A stretch of DNA of 64,000 nucleotides, taken from assembly GCA_019454105.1 (NCBI GenBank), contig CP075364.1:933362-997361 (forward strand), in the 5' to 3' direction. Below are positions 16,143-24,649 of this stretch, piece after piece. Position numbers and translations under genes: made by a program. The DNA comes from Fimbriimonadaceae bacterium (GTDB taxonomy: Bacteria; Armatimonadota; Fimbriimonadia; Fimbriimonadales; Fimbriimonadaceae). The notes under the pieces were generated by a model that ran no database searches, was not told the origin of the DNA, and saw only the letters and a list, made by a program, of their open reading frames with translations. How positions within the stretch are numbered: position 1 is the stretch's first letter; every line of letters starts with the position of its first letter.

Positions 16143-17279
16143 TCAGCGAATTGCCACTTCTGTCTGCTTGTCGAAGAAATGGAGTTTGTCAAGATCGAGG
16201 GCGAACTTCGCTGACTCACCAGCGTGGATCCGGGTCGCCGGATCGAGCGACGCGGTCAGACTCAGCCCGCGAGCGTCCAGATAGGCCGTGTCCTCTGGGC
16301 CAAGCTTTTCCAGAACGTCCACTTGCGCGTCGAATGAGTTGTCGGGGGTCACCGCCACAGGGCACTTCGCCCCGGCGTCGTAGATCGCCTCGGGACGGAT
16401 GCCGAGCGTCACTTGTCCCCCCTGCCTCTCCCTCACCGGATGCCCGGCCGGAAGTCCGATCTTCAGCGGTCCGAGATCAATGTGCCCGTTGCTGACCGTC
16501 CCATCGACGAAGTTCATCGGCGGAGAACCAATGAAGCCGGCGACGAACCGGTTGGCGGGCTGATTGTAGACTGTCTCTGGAGGGTCGCACTGCTGAAGCA
16601 GTCCGTTGTGCATCACCGCGATCCTTTGGCCCATGGTCATGGCTTCGACCTGATCGTGGGTGACATAGATCGTGGTCACCCCTAAGTCACGATGGAGCCG
16701 GATGAGCTCGGCGCGGGTCTGGATTCTGAGTTTGGCGTCCAAGTTCGAAAGCGGCTCGTCCATGAGGAAGACCCTTGGCTTCCGGGCGATCGCCCGGCCC
16801 AGGGCCACACGTTGCCTTTGCCCGCCTGAAAGCTCCTTGGGACGGCGGTGCAGAAGCTGGTCGATGGCCAGCATCCGGGCGACCTCGTGGACACGATCGT
16901 CGATCTCCTTTCGCTTGGCTTTGGCCTCGGTGAAGTGCGTCACTTGCCAGAAGAACCCTTTGAGTTCACGCAACTTGAGCCCGAACGCGATGTTGTCGTA
17001 CACCGTCATGTGCGGATAGAGAGCGTAGTTTTGGAAGACCATGGCGATGTCACGGTCTTTGGGGGGCACGTCGTTCACCCGGGTCTCCCCGATAAAGAGG
17101 TCGCCTTCTGTCGACTCCTCAAGGCCTGCGATCATGCGCAGCGCCGTCGTCTTGCCGCACCCCGAAGGGCCGACGAGAACCATGAACTCCCCGTCCTTGA
17201 CTTCGAGCGTCAGGTTGTCGACCGCCTTGACGTCCTTGCCGAATACCTTCGTGATGCCTTGGAACCTGACCGCTGCCAA
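16143..17279 (-). CDS. Sugar-type ABC transporter ATP-binding protein (MalK/UgpC/MsmX family)
   Basis: ATPase of 378 residues for a carbohydrate-type importer. Walker A G-P-S-G-C-G-K-T-T, Q-loop F-Q-N-Y-A-L-Y-P-H-M, signature L-S-G-G-Q-R-Q-R, Walker B F-L-M-D-E-P-L-S-N-L-D and H-switch T-H-D are all present. A C-terminal TOBE region (about 235-378) is typical of MalK. A variant insertion F-W-Q-V-T-H-F-T-E-A lies in the helical domain. TTG 17279 was chosen because TAGAAT lies 10 bases upstream and the family starts there; an alternative TTG is at 17309. No binding protein or permease is nearby, so like MsmX it may serve several importers. Confidence 0.92.
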   Translation of the reverse strand: MAAVRFQGITKVFGKDVKAVDNLTLEVKDGEFMVLVGPSGCGKTTALRMIAGLEESTEGDLFIGETRVNDVPPKDRDIAMVFQNYALYPHMTVYDNIAFGLKLRELKGFFWQVTHFTEAKAKRKEIDDRVHEVARMLAIDQLLHRRPKELSGGQRQRVALGRAIARKPRVFLMDEPLSNLDAKLRIQTRAELIRLHRDLGVTTIYVTHDQVEAMTMGQRIAVMHNGLLQQCDPPETVYNQPANRFVAGFIGSPPMNFVDGTVSNGHIDLGPLKIGLPAGHPVRERQGGQVTLGIRPEAIYDAGAKCPVAVTPDNSFDAQVDVLEKLGPEDTAYLDARGLSLTASLDPATRIHAGESAKFALDLDKLHFFDKQTEVAIR

Positions 17280-17289
17280 CTTGGCGGAG

Positions 17290-17295
17290 ATTCTA
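17290..17295 (-). promoter_or_regulatory. -10-like element of the MalK-type ATPase gene
   Basis: TAGAAT on the minus strand, 10 bases before TTG 17279 and just downstream of a strong terminator hairpin. Confidence 0.45.
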
Positions 17296-17310
17296 GCACT
17301 GTCGCGCAAC

Positions 17311-17343
17311 CCCCGGCGACCGGGCCTCTCCCGGTCGCCGGGG
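17311..17343 (-). terminator. Terminator-like hairpin after the subtilase gene
   Basis: Perfect 14-base inverted repeat (CCCCGGCGACCGGG with its complement) and a 5-base loop, 11 bases after the subtilase stop. It has no T-run but separates two minus-strand genes. Confidence 0.65.
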
Positions 17344-17354
17344 CCTATCGCCCC

Positions 17355-19232
17355 TTATTGTTGGAGGACTTCCACCCAGTCAGACCAATCCGAAGTTCCA
17401 AGGAAGTTGACGGCCCTGACTCGGTAGCGGAACAAAGCATTGAACGGAACGTCTTGCTGGAACTCGGCCCGGGTCGGAGGCACCGTGCCTGAGTTGAACC
17501 AGGTGTTGTCCGAGAACCGTTGCCTGGAGAACTCATACCAGAGAGTGTTGGCCGAACCAGGCGAATAGCTCAACTCCACCCGCCTCGTGCCTTGGGCGAT
17601 TTGCGCGTTGAAACCCACGGGGATCGAAGGCAACCCGGCGTCGGCGACCGACTCGACGACGACTGTCTTGGAACCTAGCTGAGCCCTCAGGTCAGGAGCC
17701 ACGACCGTGATGGTGTGAGTCCCTGGGATCAAGCTGACTGTGACCTGTTTTCCGGTCCCCAACGACCCTTGAATGTCCGACCTCCAGGCCATCAGGTTCC
17801 CTCGGTCACCGTCGAAGTGGTCCCATGCGATGCCTCGGAGCGTTGTCGGGAAGTTCGCCCGGACGATCCCGCCCGGGCCAGGGAGCGTCACGGCGATTCT
17901 CGGTGGTTCGTCGGCTCGAGATTGGAACGGGAACAAGGCTGCCTGAAGGTCAAGAGCACCCCCACTGACCGTCTGTCCCGCCATCGAGAGCAGGGGACGG
18001 ACCGTGGTCAGGAGGTGGCCTTTGACCTGACGATAGTTCCAAGAGGGCCTGAGCGACATGAGCAGGGCCGCCGCGCCCGCGACGTGGGGAGTCGCCATCG
18101 AGGTTCCGCTCTGAGAGGCGTATCCGCCCCGATAAGTGCTCAAGATGTTTTCCCCAGGCGCACCCAGGTCGACATTGAGAAGGCCCCAGTTCGAAAAGCT
18201 TGCTCGCTCGTCCCGATTGTTCAGCGCGGCCACCGAAATGATGTTGTCGAGGTTGAATCCAGCCGGATACATCGGGAACTGGTCCATATCGAGGTTGTTG
18301 TTCCCTGCCGCCGCGACGACCAGGTGACCAGCCGCGTGAGTCCGCTCGACTGCTTCGAACAGAGCCTGGGAGTAGTTGTACAGTCCCCAAGAGTTGCTGG
18401 AGAGCTTGATCCCTTTGCCGATACAATAGTCCAGCGCCATGATCGCGGCCGAGATCGTGTTGGCGCCACCAATGAACCTCAGCGGGACGATCTTGGCGTT
18501 CCAAGCGGTTCCGGCCACACCGATCCCGTTGTCGGTCACGGCCCCGATCGTGCCGGAGCAGTGGGTTCCGTGGCCGTCGGTCACGTCGTTCGGGTCATTG
18601 TCGTCCTGGTACCAGTCCCAGCCGCGGACATCGTCGATGTAGCCGTTGTTGTCGTCGTCGATGCCGTTGTTCGGGATCTCGTCTGGGTTTGTCCAAATAT
18701 TGGCGGCAAGGTCCGGGTGGGCCCACTCGACGCCGGTGTCGAGCACGCCGACCGGAGTTGAAGACGCGTCGCGCACGAAGTCCCAAGCCTGGGTGGCACG
18801 TGAGTCAGCGCCGGCTTTTCCAAGCCAGTGCTCGACGGCGCCGCCACTGTTCGCGAAGCCCCACTGGTCACCAAACAACGGGTCGTTCGGAACTCGCAAC
18901 GGCCTCACGATAAAGTCAGGCTCGGCGTAAACGACCCCTGGCGTCTGTCTCAAGGTCCGAAGGGCAAACGGCACACCCCGGCGAGCTTCCAGCACGAAGA
19001 AGCCCGGCATGGACCGGACGCTTCCCACCACCTCGCAACCGGCCCGGTTCGTCAAGGCCCTCACGTCGGCATGTGGCGCGATGCGGGCAAGCACCGTGTA
19101 GGGGCTGGACTCGATCCAAGGATAGGAGGACGAGAACTCGGCGTTCTTTCTGAGAATCCGGGTTGGAAGCTGGGCTTCAACCCCGACGGCCAACATGGCG
19201 CAGCACAAAACAAGGGGCATCGTTCGAATCAC
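17355..19232 (-). CDS. Secreted subtilisin-family (S8) serine protease
   Basis: Product of 625 residues: signal peptide (1-20), an inhibitor-like propeptide (about 40-115, including A-R-R-G-V-P and V-Y-A-E-P-D-F), then the S8 catalytic domain with the triad Asp165 (V-L-D-T-G), His221 (D-G-H-G-T-H) and Ser378 (G-T-S-M-A-T-P-H-V-A-G). An acidic loop D-D-D-N-N-G-Y-I-D-D (about 192-201) after the catalytic Asp may bind calcium. The C-terminal part (about 440-625) looks like two beta-sandwich domains, the last one fibronectin type III-like (W-S-D-W-V-E-V). The start is GTG 19232 with TAAACT 6 bases upstream. It would act outside the cell or at the surface. Confidence 0.92.
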   Translation of the reverse strand: MIRTMPLVLCCAMLAVGVEAQLPTRILRKNAEFSSSYPWIESSPYTVLARIAPHADVRALTNRAGCEVVGSVRSMPGFFVLEARRGVPFALRTLRQTPGVVYAEPDFIVRPLRVPNDPLFGDQWGFANSGGAVEHWLGKAGADSRATQAWDFVRDASSTPVGVLDTGVEWAHPDLAANIWTNPDEIPNNGIDDDNNGYIDDVRGWDWYQDDNDPNDVTDGHGTHCSGTIGAVTDNGIGVAGTAWNAKIVPLRFIGGANTISAAIMALDYCIGKGIKLSSNSWGLYNYSQALFEAVERTHAAGHLVVAAAGNNNLDMDQFPMYPAGFNLDNIISVAALNNRDERASFSNWGLLNVDLGAPGENILSTYRGGYASQSGTSMATPHVAGAAALLMSLRPSWNYRQVKGHLLTTVRPLLSMAGQTVSGGALDLQAALFPFQSRADEPPRIAVTLPGPGGIVRANFPTTLRGIAWDHFDGDRGNLMAWRSDIQGSLGTGKQVTVSLIPGTHTITVVAPDLRAQLGSKTVVVESVADAGLPSIPVGFNAQIAQGTRRVELSYSPGSANTLWYEFSRQRFSDNTWFNSGTVPPTRAEFQQDVPFNALFRYRVRAVNFLGTSDWSDWVEVLQQ

Positions 19233-19238
19233 GGCACG

Positions 19239-19244
19239 AGTTTA
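19239..19244 (-). promoter_or_regulatory. -10-like element of the first subtilase gene
   Basis: TAAACT on the minus strand, 6 bases before GTG 19232. Confidence 0.4.
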
Positions 19245-19364
19245 CAGCCTTCGGAGAGTTTCTTCAACCACAGCTTTGCCAGGTAGTCGGGTCGACATGG
19301 CCCCATCAAAGACGCAAGCCTCATACATCGACTCGTCAGGTATTCTTCTGCTTCGTACGACGCC

Positions 19365-20372
19365 ATGCTCCGCAGATGCACGCTCGTCACAAGGGGTGAG
19401 TCCACACCTTTCGAATGGCTTCCCCCTCAGGTGGAGCCGTGGATGCCACATGACTGCAGATACTTTGGTGAAGTGCTTTCGGAAGCGCTCACTCGGCTCG
19501 AAGGAAGCCATTGGCGCTTCATCGTCACGTGGAACACCGATCAACTTCCGTTCGTTGGGCCCGATGTCGTCGTCGTGTTGTTGGGAGACGAGTGGTCGAG
19601 AGTGCCGACTTACTTGGAATCAGTCCATGCTGTTTTCAAAACCATGAATTCCGTTCACGAGGTCCCCGACCTTCGCAATCTGAGCGGACTCCAACAGGCG
19701 GTAGAAGCCGTCAAATCAGTGCGGAACAAGACGTTCAAAGTGCTGACGGGCCAAGGGAGCCGTGGTCGCGACCTGTCTCGGCTCTTCTCGCTGCCCCTTG
19801 GGTATTACAAGCAGGTCGAGATCCCCATCGTCCCTATCGAGAAGCGCAACATCGACGTCTTTTTCTCGGGACACATCGGCCAGCTCCCAAGCCTGATCCG
19901 GCCCCGGACCTTGAGGCCCAAGGAGATCGCCCGGCACGAGATGTACCAAATCGTGAACCATATCCGAAAAGAGCGAAGCGACCTGGTGGTCCATGTCGAG
20001 CCGCAAGCGGAGTTCGGAACTGGGCTGTCCCCCGAGATGTACTCGCGCAAACTCATGGACTCCAAGATCTGCCTCAGCCCGCGCGGCAGCCATCCCGAAA
20101 CCCTGCGGCTCTACGAGGGCGCCCGGGCGGGATGCGTCGTGATCGCCAACCGGCTCCCCAACGCCTGGTACTACAAGGACAGTCCCGTGATCCAAGTTGA
20201 CCGATGGTCCGAGGCAGCGAGCCCGATCTTTTCTCTTTTGGCCGACCGCGAAGCCCTCGTACGGACGCACCAAGAGACGCTCGCGTGGTACCGGGAGGTC
20301 GTTTCGCCCGAAGCGATCGGCAAGTACATCGCGGACCAAGTGGCGGCCCTCCCCCGGCTGGGCAACGTCTGA
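19365..20372 (+). CDS. Exostosin-like glycosyltransferase (GT47-type)
   Basis: Product of 335 residues without a signal peptide. The C-terminal half carries the exostosin-family signature: K-I-C-L-S-P-R-G-S-H-P-E-T-L-R-L-Y-E-G, then G-C-V-V-I-A-N. In this family the segment shapes the nucleotide-sugar site. The N-terminal half has the R-N-I-D-V-F-F-S-G-H-I-G motif. It probably adds a sugar to a surface polysaccharide in the cytoplasm; the donor is unknown. A TATTCT lies 18 bases before ATG 19365. It is alone on its transcript unless it runs into the next plus-strand gene 47 bases on, which has its own TATACT. Confidence 0.72.
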   Translation: MLRRCTLVTRGESTPFEWLPPQVEPWMPHDCRYFGEVLSEALTRLEGSHWRFIVTWNTDQLPFVGPDVVVVLLGDEWSRVPTYLESVHAVFKTMNSVHEVPDLRNLSGLQQAVEAVKSVRNKTFKVLTGQGSRGRDLSRLFSLPLGYYKQVEIPIVPIEKRNIDVFFSGHIGQLPSLIRPRTLRPKEIARHEMYQIVNHIRKERSDLVVHVEPQAEFGTGLSPEMYSRKLMDSKICLSPRGSHPETLRLYEGARAGCVVIANRLPNAWYYKDSPVIQVDRWSEAASPIFSLLADREALVRTHQETLAWYREVVSPEAIGKYIADQVAALPRLGNV

Positions 20373-20406
20373 TCGATTGAGGCGGCCCGCACCCCAGGGT
20401 TCAGGC

Positions 20407-20412
20407 TATACT
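20407..20412 (+). promoter_or_regulatory. -10-like element of the glmL-like gene
   Basis: TATACT, 7 bases before ATG 20420. A good -10 match with almost no room for a leader. Confidence 0.5.
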
Positions 20413-20419
20413 CGCCCCC

Positions 20420-22261
20420 ATGTCCCAGGACATCCGGCGCATTGTCGCGACTGACTGCGGTTCAACGACGACGAAAGCGATCCTCATTGAGAGGAACGAC
20501 AGTGGCGAGTATCGCCTCGTGGCCCGGGGCGAAGCCCCGACGACGGTCGAGAAGCCGTTCGAAGACGTGACCGTCGGAGTCCTCAACTCTATCACCGAAA
20601 TGGAGGAGATCACGGGCGAGAGCGTCCCAGAAGGGTTCCCGGTTGGACGCCGTACTCTCATCAAGGACGACCGCGTGTGGCGCCTCCAAAAGAACGGGAG
20701 TCCCACTGACACGCGGAGCAAGCCGGACGAAGCAAGCGACCTGTATGTCTCGACCTCCAGCGCCGGCGGCGGACTCCAGATGATGGTGGCGGGCGTGGTC
20801 AAGTCGATGTCGGCCGAGTCGGCTGAGCGGGCCGCCCTCGGTGCCGGAGCCATCCTTATGGACACTCTCGCCGTGGACGATGGCCGCAAGGACTTCCAGA
20901 AAGTGCAACGGCTTCGACAACTGCGCCCCGACATCATCCTCATGAGCGGAGGGACAGACGGAGGCACCAAGGTCCACCTCGTCGATATGGCCGAGGTCAT
21001 TCACCGGGCCGACCCCAAGCCACGCTTCGGCGATATGCAGCTCCCGGTCATCTTTGCTGGCAACAAGGAAGTGCGAGAAGAGGTCAAAGAAGTGCTCGGC
21101 GAGTCGATAGCGGTCAAGGTCGTCGACAACATCCGACCGACCCTGGAAGAAGAGAACCTTGACCCTGCCCGCGATGAGATCCACGAGCTCTTCTTGGAGC
21201 ACGTCATGCAGCAGGCTCCGGGCTACAACAAGCTCCTCGATTGGACCAGTGAGGAGGTCATGGCGACGCCAAACGCGGTCGGCAAGCTCATGGAGAGCTA
21301 TGCCCGCCAAGAGAACATCAACATCCTCGGTGTCGATATCGGCGGCGCGACCACTGACGTCTTCTCCGTCTTCGAAGGCATCTACAACCGCACCGTCTCG
21401 GCCAACCTCGGCATGAGCTACTCGATCTGCAACGTGCTCAAAGAAGCTGGTACCGAGAACATCGCCCGCTGGATCCCGATCAAGCTCGATCCGTTCGAGG
21501 TTCGCAACCGCCTCCGGAACAAAATGATCCGGCCGACCACCATCCCCCAGACGTACGAAGACCTTCTGATCGAACAGGCTGTCTCTCGTGAGGCCCTCCG
21601 ATTGGCTTTCGAGCACCACAAGTCTTTGGCCCGCAGCCTCAAGGGCACACAGCAACAGCGCGACGTCGGCCAGATCTTTGAGCAGACCTCCACGGGCGAG
21701 ACCCTCATCAAGATGATGAATCTCGACATGATCATCGGTTCTGGCGGCGTCCTCTCGCACGCCCCGAATCGCGCCCAATCCGCCCTGATGATGCTGGACG
21801 CCTACGAGCCCGAGGGAGTGACGATGATCACGGTGGACTCGATCTTCATGATGCCCCATCTCGGGGTGCTCAGCGAGCACTTCTATGAAGCGGCGAGGCA
21901 AGTCTTCGAATACGACTGCATTGTCAAGTGCGGGCACTGCATCGCCCCCACCGGGACGGTCAAACCAGGAGAGACCGCCGTGACGGTTCGGGGAGCGACC
22001 ATCAACGAAGCGGTTCCAGCAGGAAAGATCAAGGTCATCCCCCTCGGCCGCGGCGAGTTCATCGACGTCACCATCGAACCGCACCGGAACCTCGATGTCG
22101 GGGCCGGCAAGGGCAAGTCCCGCTCCATGAAGCTCGAAGGCGGCACGGTCGGCGTCATGATCGACGCTCGCGGCAGGCCGTTCCAGCTCCCGCAAACCGA
22201 CAGCGAGAGGATCGAGAAGCTCCGTGAGTGGCTTCAGGCCATGGGCTTGCCGATGCCCTAA
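20420..22261 (+). CDS. glmL: Glutamate mutase accessory (GlmL/MutL) family protein
   Basis: Product of 613 residues, longer than the roughly 460 of clostridial MutL. It has an ASKHA-type ATPase fold. The phosphate loop D-C-G-S-T-T-T-K-A lies at about residues 12-20 and a second motif G-V-D-I-G-G-A-T-T-D-V-F lies near residue 306. Conserved V-I-G-S-G-G-V-L-S-H-A-P follows near 440. In Clostridium the gene sits between the small and large subunits of B12-dependent glutamate mutase and is thought to be a reactivase-like partner. No mutase subunits are in this window, so its client is unknown. The pduO adenosyltransferase in this window could supply the cofactor. It converges with a small membrane-protein gene after 4 bases. 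Confidence 0.88.
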   Translation: MSQDIRRIVATDCGSTTTKAILIERNDSGEYRLVARGEAPTTVEKPFEDVTVGVLNSITEMEEITGESVPEGFPVGRRTLIKDDRVWRLQKNGSPTDTRSKPDEASDLYVSTSSAGGGLQMMVAGVVKSMSAESAERAALGAGAILMDTLAVDDGRKDFQKVQRLRQLRPDIILMSGGTDGGTKVHLVDMAEVIHRADPKPRFGDMQLPVIFAGNKEVREEVKEVLGESIAVKVVDNIRPTLEEENLDPARDEIHELFLEHVMQQAPGYNKLLDWTSEEVMATPNAVGKLMESYARQENINILGVDIGGATTDVFSVFEGIYNRTVSANLGMSYSICNVLKEAGTENIARWIPIKLDPFEVRNRLRNKMIRPTTIPQTYEDLLIEQAVSREALRLAFEHHKSLARSLKGTQQQRDVGQIFEQTSTGETLIKMMNLDMIIGSGGVLSHAPNRAQSALMMLDAYEPEGVTMITVDSIFMMPHLGVLSEHFYEAARQVFEYDCIVKCGHCIAPTGTVKPGETAVTVRGATINEAVPAGKIKVIPLGRGEFIDVTIEPHRNLDVGAGKGKSRSMKLEGGTVGVMIDARGRPFQLPQTDSERIEKLREWLQAMGLPMP

Positions 22262-22265
22262 GAAT

Positions 22266-22610
22266 TCACCATCGGACGCCTGCCAAGGCCGCCACGAGCG
22301 CGATGATCAAGGCCAGGCCCGTCCCATAGGCGAACATCAGGATCCTGAACGCAGGTCGGCCACGCCGGTGGCAGAAGTTGATCACCCGTTCGACAGGATC
22401 CTCCTGGCCGTTCTTCATCCGCCGAGGAACCCAAAGTCGGGTGTCGCCCTCGCCAAAGTAGAACCCGAACCGCCAACGGCCCGGGTCGGACCAAATCCCC
22501 TGGTTGGCCTCGCGCCTTTCATCAAGAAAGGCGACACAAACCCGCGAGGCCACGAGCGTAAAGCGCGTGGACTTGATCACGTCCGGCCAGTCGAAGCGGC
22601 TCACCGCCAT
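22266..22610 (-). CDS. Small single-helix membrane protein, unknown
   Basis: Product of 114 residues. A soluble basic N-terminal part (about 1-88, with W-S-D-P-G-R-W-R-F-G-F-Y-F) is followed by one C-terminal membrane helix (about 90-112, F-R-I-L-M-F-A-Y-G-T-G-L-A-L-I-I-A). No family recognised. ATG 22610 is preferred to GTG 22613; AGGGG lies just upstream. It follows glyA on the same strand after 47 bases and may share its transcript. Confidence 0.55.
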   Translation of the reverse strand: MAVSRFDWPDVIKSTRFTLVASRVCVAFLDERREANQGIWSDPGRWRFGFYFGEGDTRLWVPRRMKNGQEDPVERVINFCHRRGRPAFRILMFAYGTGLALIIALVAALAGVRW

Positions 22611-22657
22611 CACCCCTATTCTCGGCGTCCAAACCGCCGATCACCACGGGTCGGGCC

Positions 22658-23929
22658 TCAATCAAGGTGAATCGGGTGGGCCTGGCAGAGCTCCACCACA
22701 GACTCCTTGACGCTCGCAAGCTTGCCCTCGTCCTCTCGGGAGCGAAGCGCGTCGGCGATCAGGCTCGCGATCTTGGCCATTTCGGGCTCCTTCATGCCTC
22801 GGGTCGTCACCGCGGGCGTTCCCAACCGGATCCCTGAGGTCACGAATGGCTTCTCCGGATCGTTCGGGATCGCGTTCCGGTTCGTGGTGATGTTCGCCCT
22901 CTCGAGCGTCTCTTGCGCCACCTTGCCGGTCACTTGGAAGCTGCGCAAGTCGACCAGCATCAGATGGGAGTCGGTACCCCCGGAAACAATCCTGAACCCT
23001 TCGGCCGTCAAGGCATCGGCCAAGGCTTGGGCGTTCGCTTTGACTTGCCGGGCGTACTCTCGGAATTCCGGTTGCAAGGCTTCGCCGAACGCCACTGCCT
23101 TCGCTGCGATCACATGCATCAGCGGCCCGCCCTGGATCCCCGGGAACACGCTCATCCGAATGTCCTTGTCATATTCTTCTTTGTTGTAAAGAATGATGCC
23201 ACCCCGAGGACCGCGCAGGCTTTTGTGAGTGGTGGAGGTCACAAAGTCGGCGTGTGGAACGGGGTTCGGGTACTGCCCACCGGCGATCAGCCCAGAATAG
23301 TGGGCCATGTCGCACATGTGAAGCGCCCCGACCTCCTTGGCCACTTGGCCGATGAACTCGAAATCAATGACTCGGCTGTAGGCGCTCGCCCCGCTCACGA
23401 TCAGCTTCGGCCTGGACTCTTCCGCCAGCTTTCGGAGGCCGTCATAGTCGATCGTTTCGTCTTCTCGGAGACCATAGGAGACGATCTCGTACATTTGGCC
23501 GCTGAACGCCACAGGAGAACCGTGGGTCAGGTGGCCCCCGTCGGCCAGGCTAAGGCCCATAAGCCGGTCGCCCGGTTTCAAGAATGCGTGATAGACCGCC
23601 ATGTTCGCCTGAGCCCCACTGTGGGGTTGGACATTGGCGAACTCCGCCCCATAGACCTGCTTAAGCCGGTCGATCGCCAGGCGCTCCACCTGGTCGACGA
23701 ACTCGCAACCGCCGTAGTAGCGACGGCCTGGATAGCCCTCGGCATACTTGTCCGTCATCACCGAACCCATCGCCTGCCGGACGGCCAGGCTGGCGATGTT
23801 CTCGCTAGCGATCAACTCGAGGTTGCTCTCTTGACGCCGGGTCTCGCCTTGGATCGCCGCCCATACGGCAGGATCCCTCTCCGGCAAGGGCACTCGGTGC
23901 TCGGCGACAGAGGGCTTCAACGTGGTCAC
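22658..23929 (-). CDS. glyA: Serine hydroxymethyltransferase
   Basis: PLP enzyme of 423 residues that interconverts serine and glycine, using tetrahydrofolate as one-carbon acceptor. The PLP-lysine motif [14 protein letters not shown], the early N-L-E-L-I-A-S-E-N and [14 protein letters not shown] are diagnostic. GTG 23929 was chosen because TACAAT lies 6 bases upstream; the open frame extends 7 codons further back through that element. It belongs with the glycine cleavage genes in one-carbon metabolism, although it is not adjacent to them. Confidence 0.97.
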   Translation of the reverse strand: MTTLKPSVAEHRVPLPERDPAVWAAIQGETRRQESNLELIASENIASLAVRQAMGSVMTDKYAEGYPGRRYYGGCEFVDQVERLAIDRLKQVYGAEFANVQPHSGAQANMAVYHAFLKPGDRLMGLSLADGGHLTHGSPVAFSGQMYEIVSYGLREDETIDYDGLRKLAEESRPKLIVSGASAYSRVIDFEFIGQVAKEVGALHMCDMAHYSGLIAGGQYPNPVPHADFVTSTTHKSLRGPRGGIILYNKEEYDKDIRMSVFPGIQGGPLMHVIAAKAVAFGEALQPEFREYARQVKANAQALADALTAEGFRIVSGGTDSHLMLVDLRSFQVTGKVAQETLERANITTNRNAIPNDPEKPFVTSGIRLGTPAVTTRGMKEPEMAKIASLIADALRSREDEGKLASVKESVVELCQAHPIHLD

Positions 23930-23935
23930 CTCAGG

Positions 23936-23941
23936 ATTGTA
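23936..23941 (-). promoter_or_regulatory. -10-like element of glyA
   Basis: TACAAT on the minus strand, 6 bases before GTG 23929; the element lies inside the longer open frame and so argues for the shorter protein. Confidence 0.45.
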
Positions 23942-24039
23942 TCCGCTCAATGGCCCGAACGCCCCACCCAGATGGAGTCCCCTACCAGACTTGGGCCCGT
24001 AGATAGGCTAGATTCATCCATCTTTCCGCCTGTCTGATT

Positions 24040-24054
24040 ATTAGTGGCGCTAAT
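24040..24054 (+). promoter_or_regulatory. Palindromic operator-like site upstream of the PEP-CTERM gene
   Basis: ATTAGTGGCGCTAAT, a 15-base near-perfect palindrome (one mismatch pair). It overlaps a TAATAT that could be a -10. It lies in the divergent region between glyA and the PEP-CTERM gene and could bind a dimeric regulator. Confidence 0.35.
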
Positions 24055-24097
24055 ATTGTTGTCGATAGGGCGGGTCTTGCCGCCCCGGGACTTTCCT

Positions 24098-24649
24098 ATG
24101 AACCGTATCCTCAGTCTTGCCTTTGGGCTGTGTCTTGCCGCCGTAGGATCGGCACAATCCATCAATTCGTTCCTCGTCGTTGAAGAGATTCAGGGCATCG
24201 ACGTCCAGGTCGCCAATTCGGGACTCGACCACACCGTCAGCGTCCTCTCCGCCCCGAAGTTCAAGTACCAGGGCAACTGGTACGACATCAAGGACGTTTT
24301 CGGCTACTGGAGCCTGAGCGTCGACGACGACCTCACCGTCGTCAACCAGAACCAGGGGGTTTGGACGGCGAACAACAACAACGCGAGCACCGGTGGCATC
24401 GCGGGCTGGAGAACCAACCCGAACACCGGCCTCACCGCCAACACCAGCTTCATGTTCCAATACGACGCGCTGAGCTTCGATAAGGTCGAAGGAGCCGGTT
24501 ACCACGTCCGCCTCAGCAGCGGAAACTTCCCCGGCACCACTGGCGACACTGGCTACATCACGACGGTGCCCGAGCCTGCCACCATGCTGGCGCTCGGAAC
24601 GGGCCTCGCCGCCCTCGCTGCCCGCCGTCGCAAGAACAAGTCCTGCTAA
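24098..24649 (+). CDS. PEP-CTERM sorting-domain protein
   Basis: Secreted protein of 183 residues. It has a signal peptide (M-N-R-I-L-S-L-A-F-G-L-C-L-A-A-V-G-S-A), a beta-rich body with no known domain, and a C-terminal sorting signal V-P-E-P-A-T-M-L-A-L-G-T then a hydrophobic stretch and A-A-R-R-R-K. Such tails are recognised by exosortase-type enzymes, none of which is in the window. ATG 24098 begins the signal peptide. The stop overlaps the stop of the convergent gene by 4 bases (CTAA). Confidence 0.85.
   Translation: MNRILSLAFGLCLAAVGSAQSINSFLVVEEIQGIDVQVANSGLDHTVSVLSAPKFKYQGNWYDIKDVFGYWSLSVDDDLTVVNQNQGVWTANNNNASTGGIAGWRTNPNTGLTANTSFMFQYDALSFDKVEGAGYHVRLSSGNFPGTTGDTGYITTVPEPATMLALGTGLAALAARRRKNKSC

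Noticed and set aside
20462-22195. 577-codon minus-strand frame opposite the glmL-like gene
   Set aside because: Antisense shadow; composition rich in Asp, His, Val and Arg typical of reverse-complement frames.
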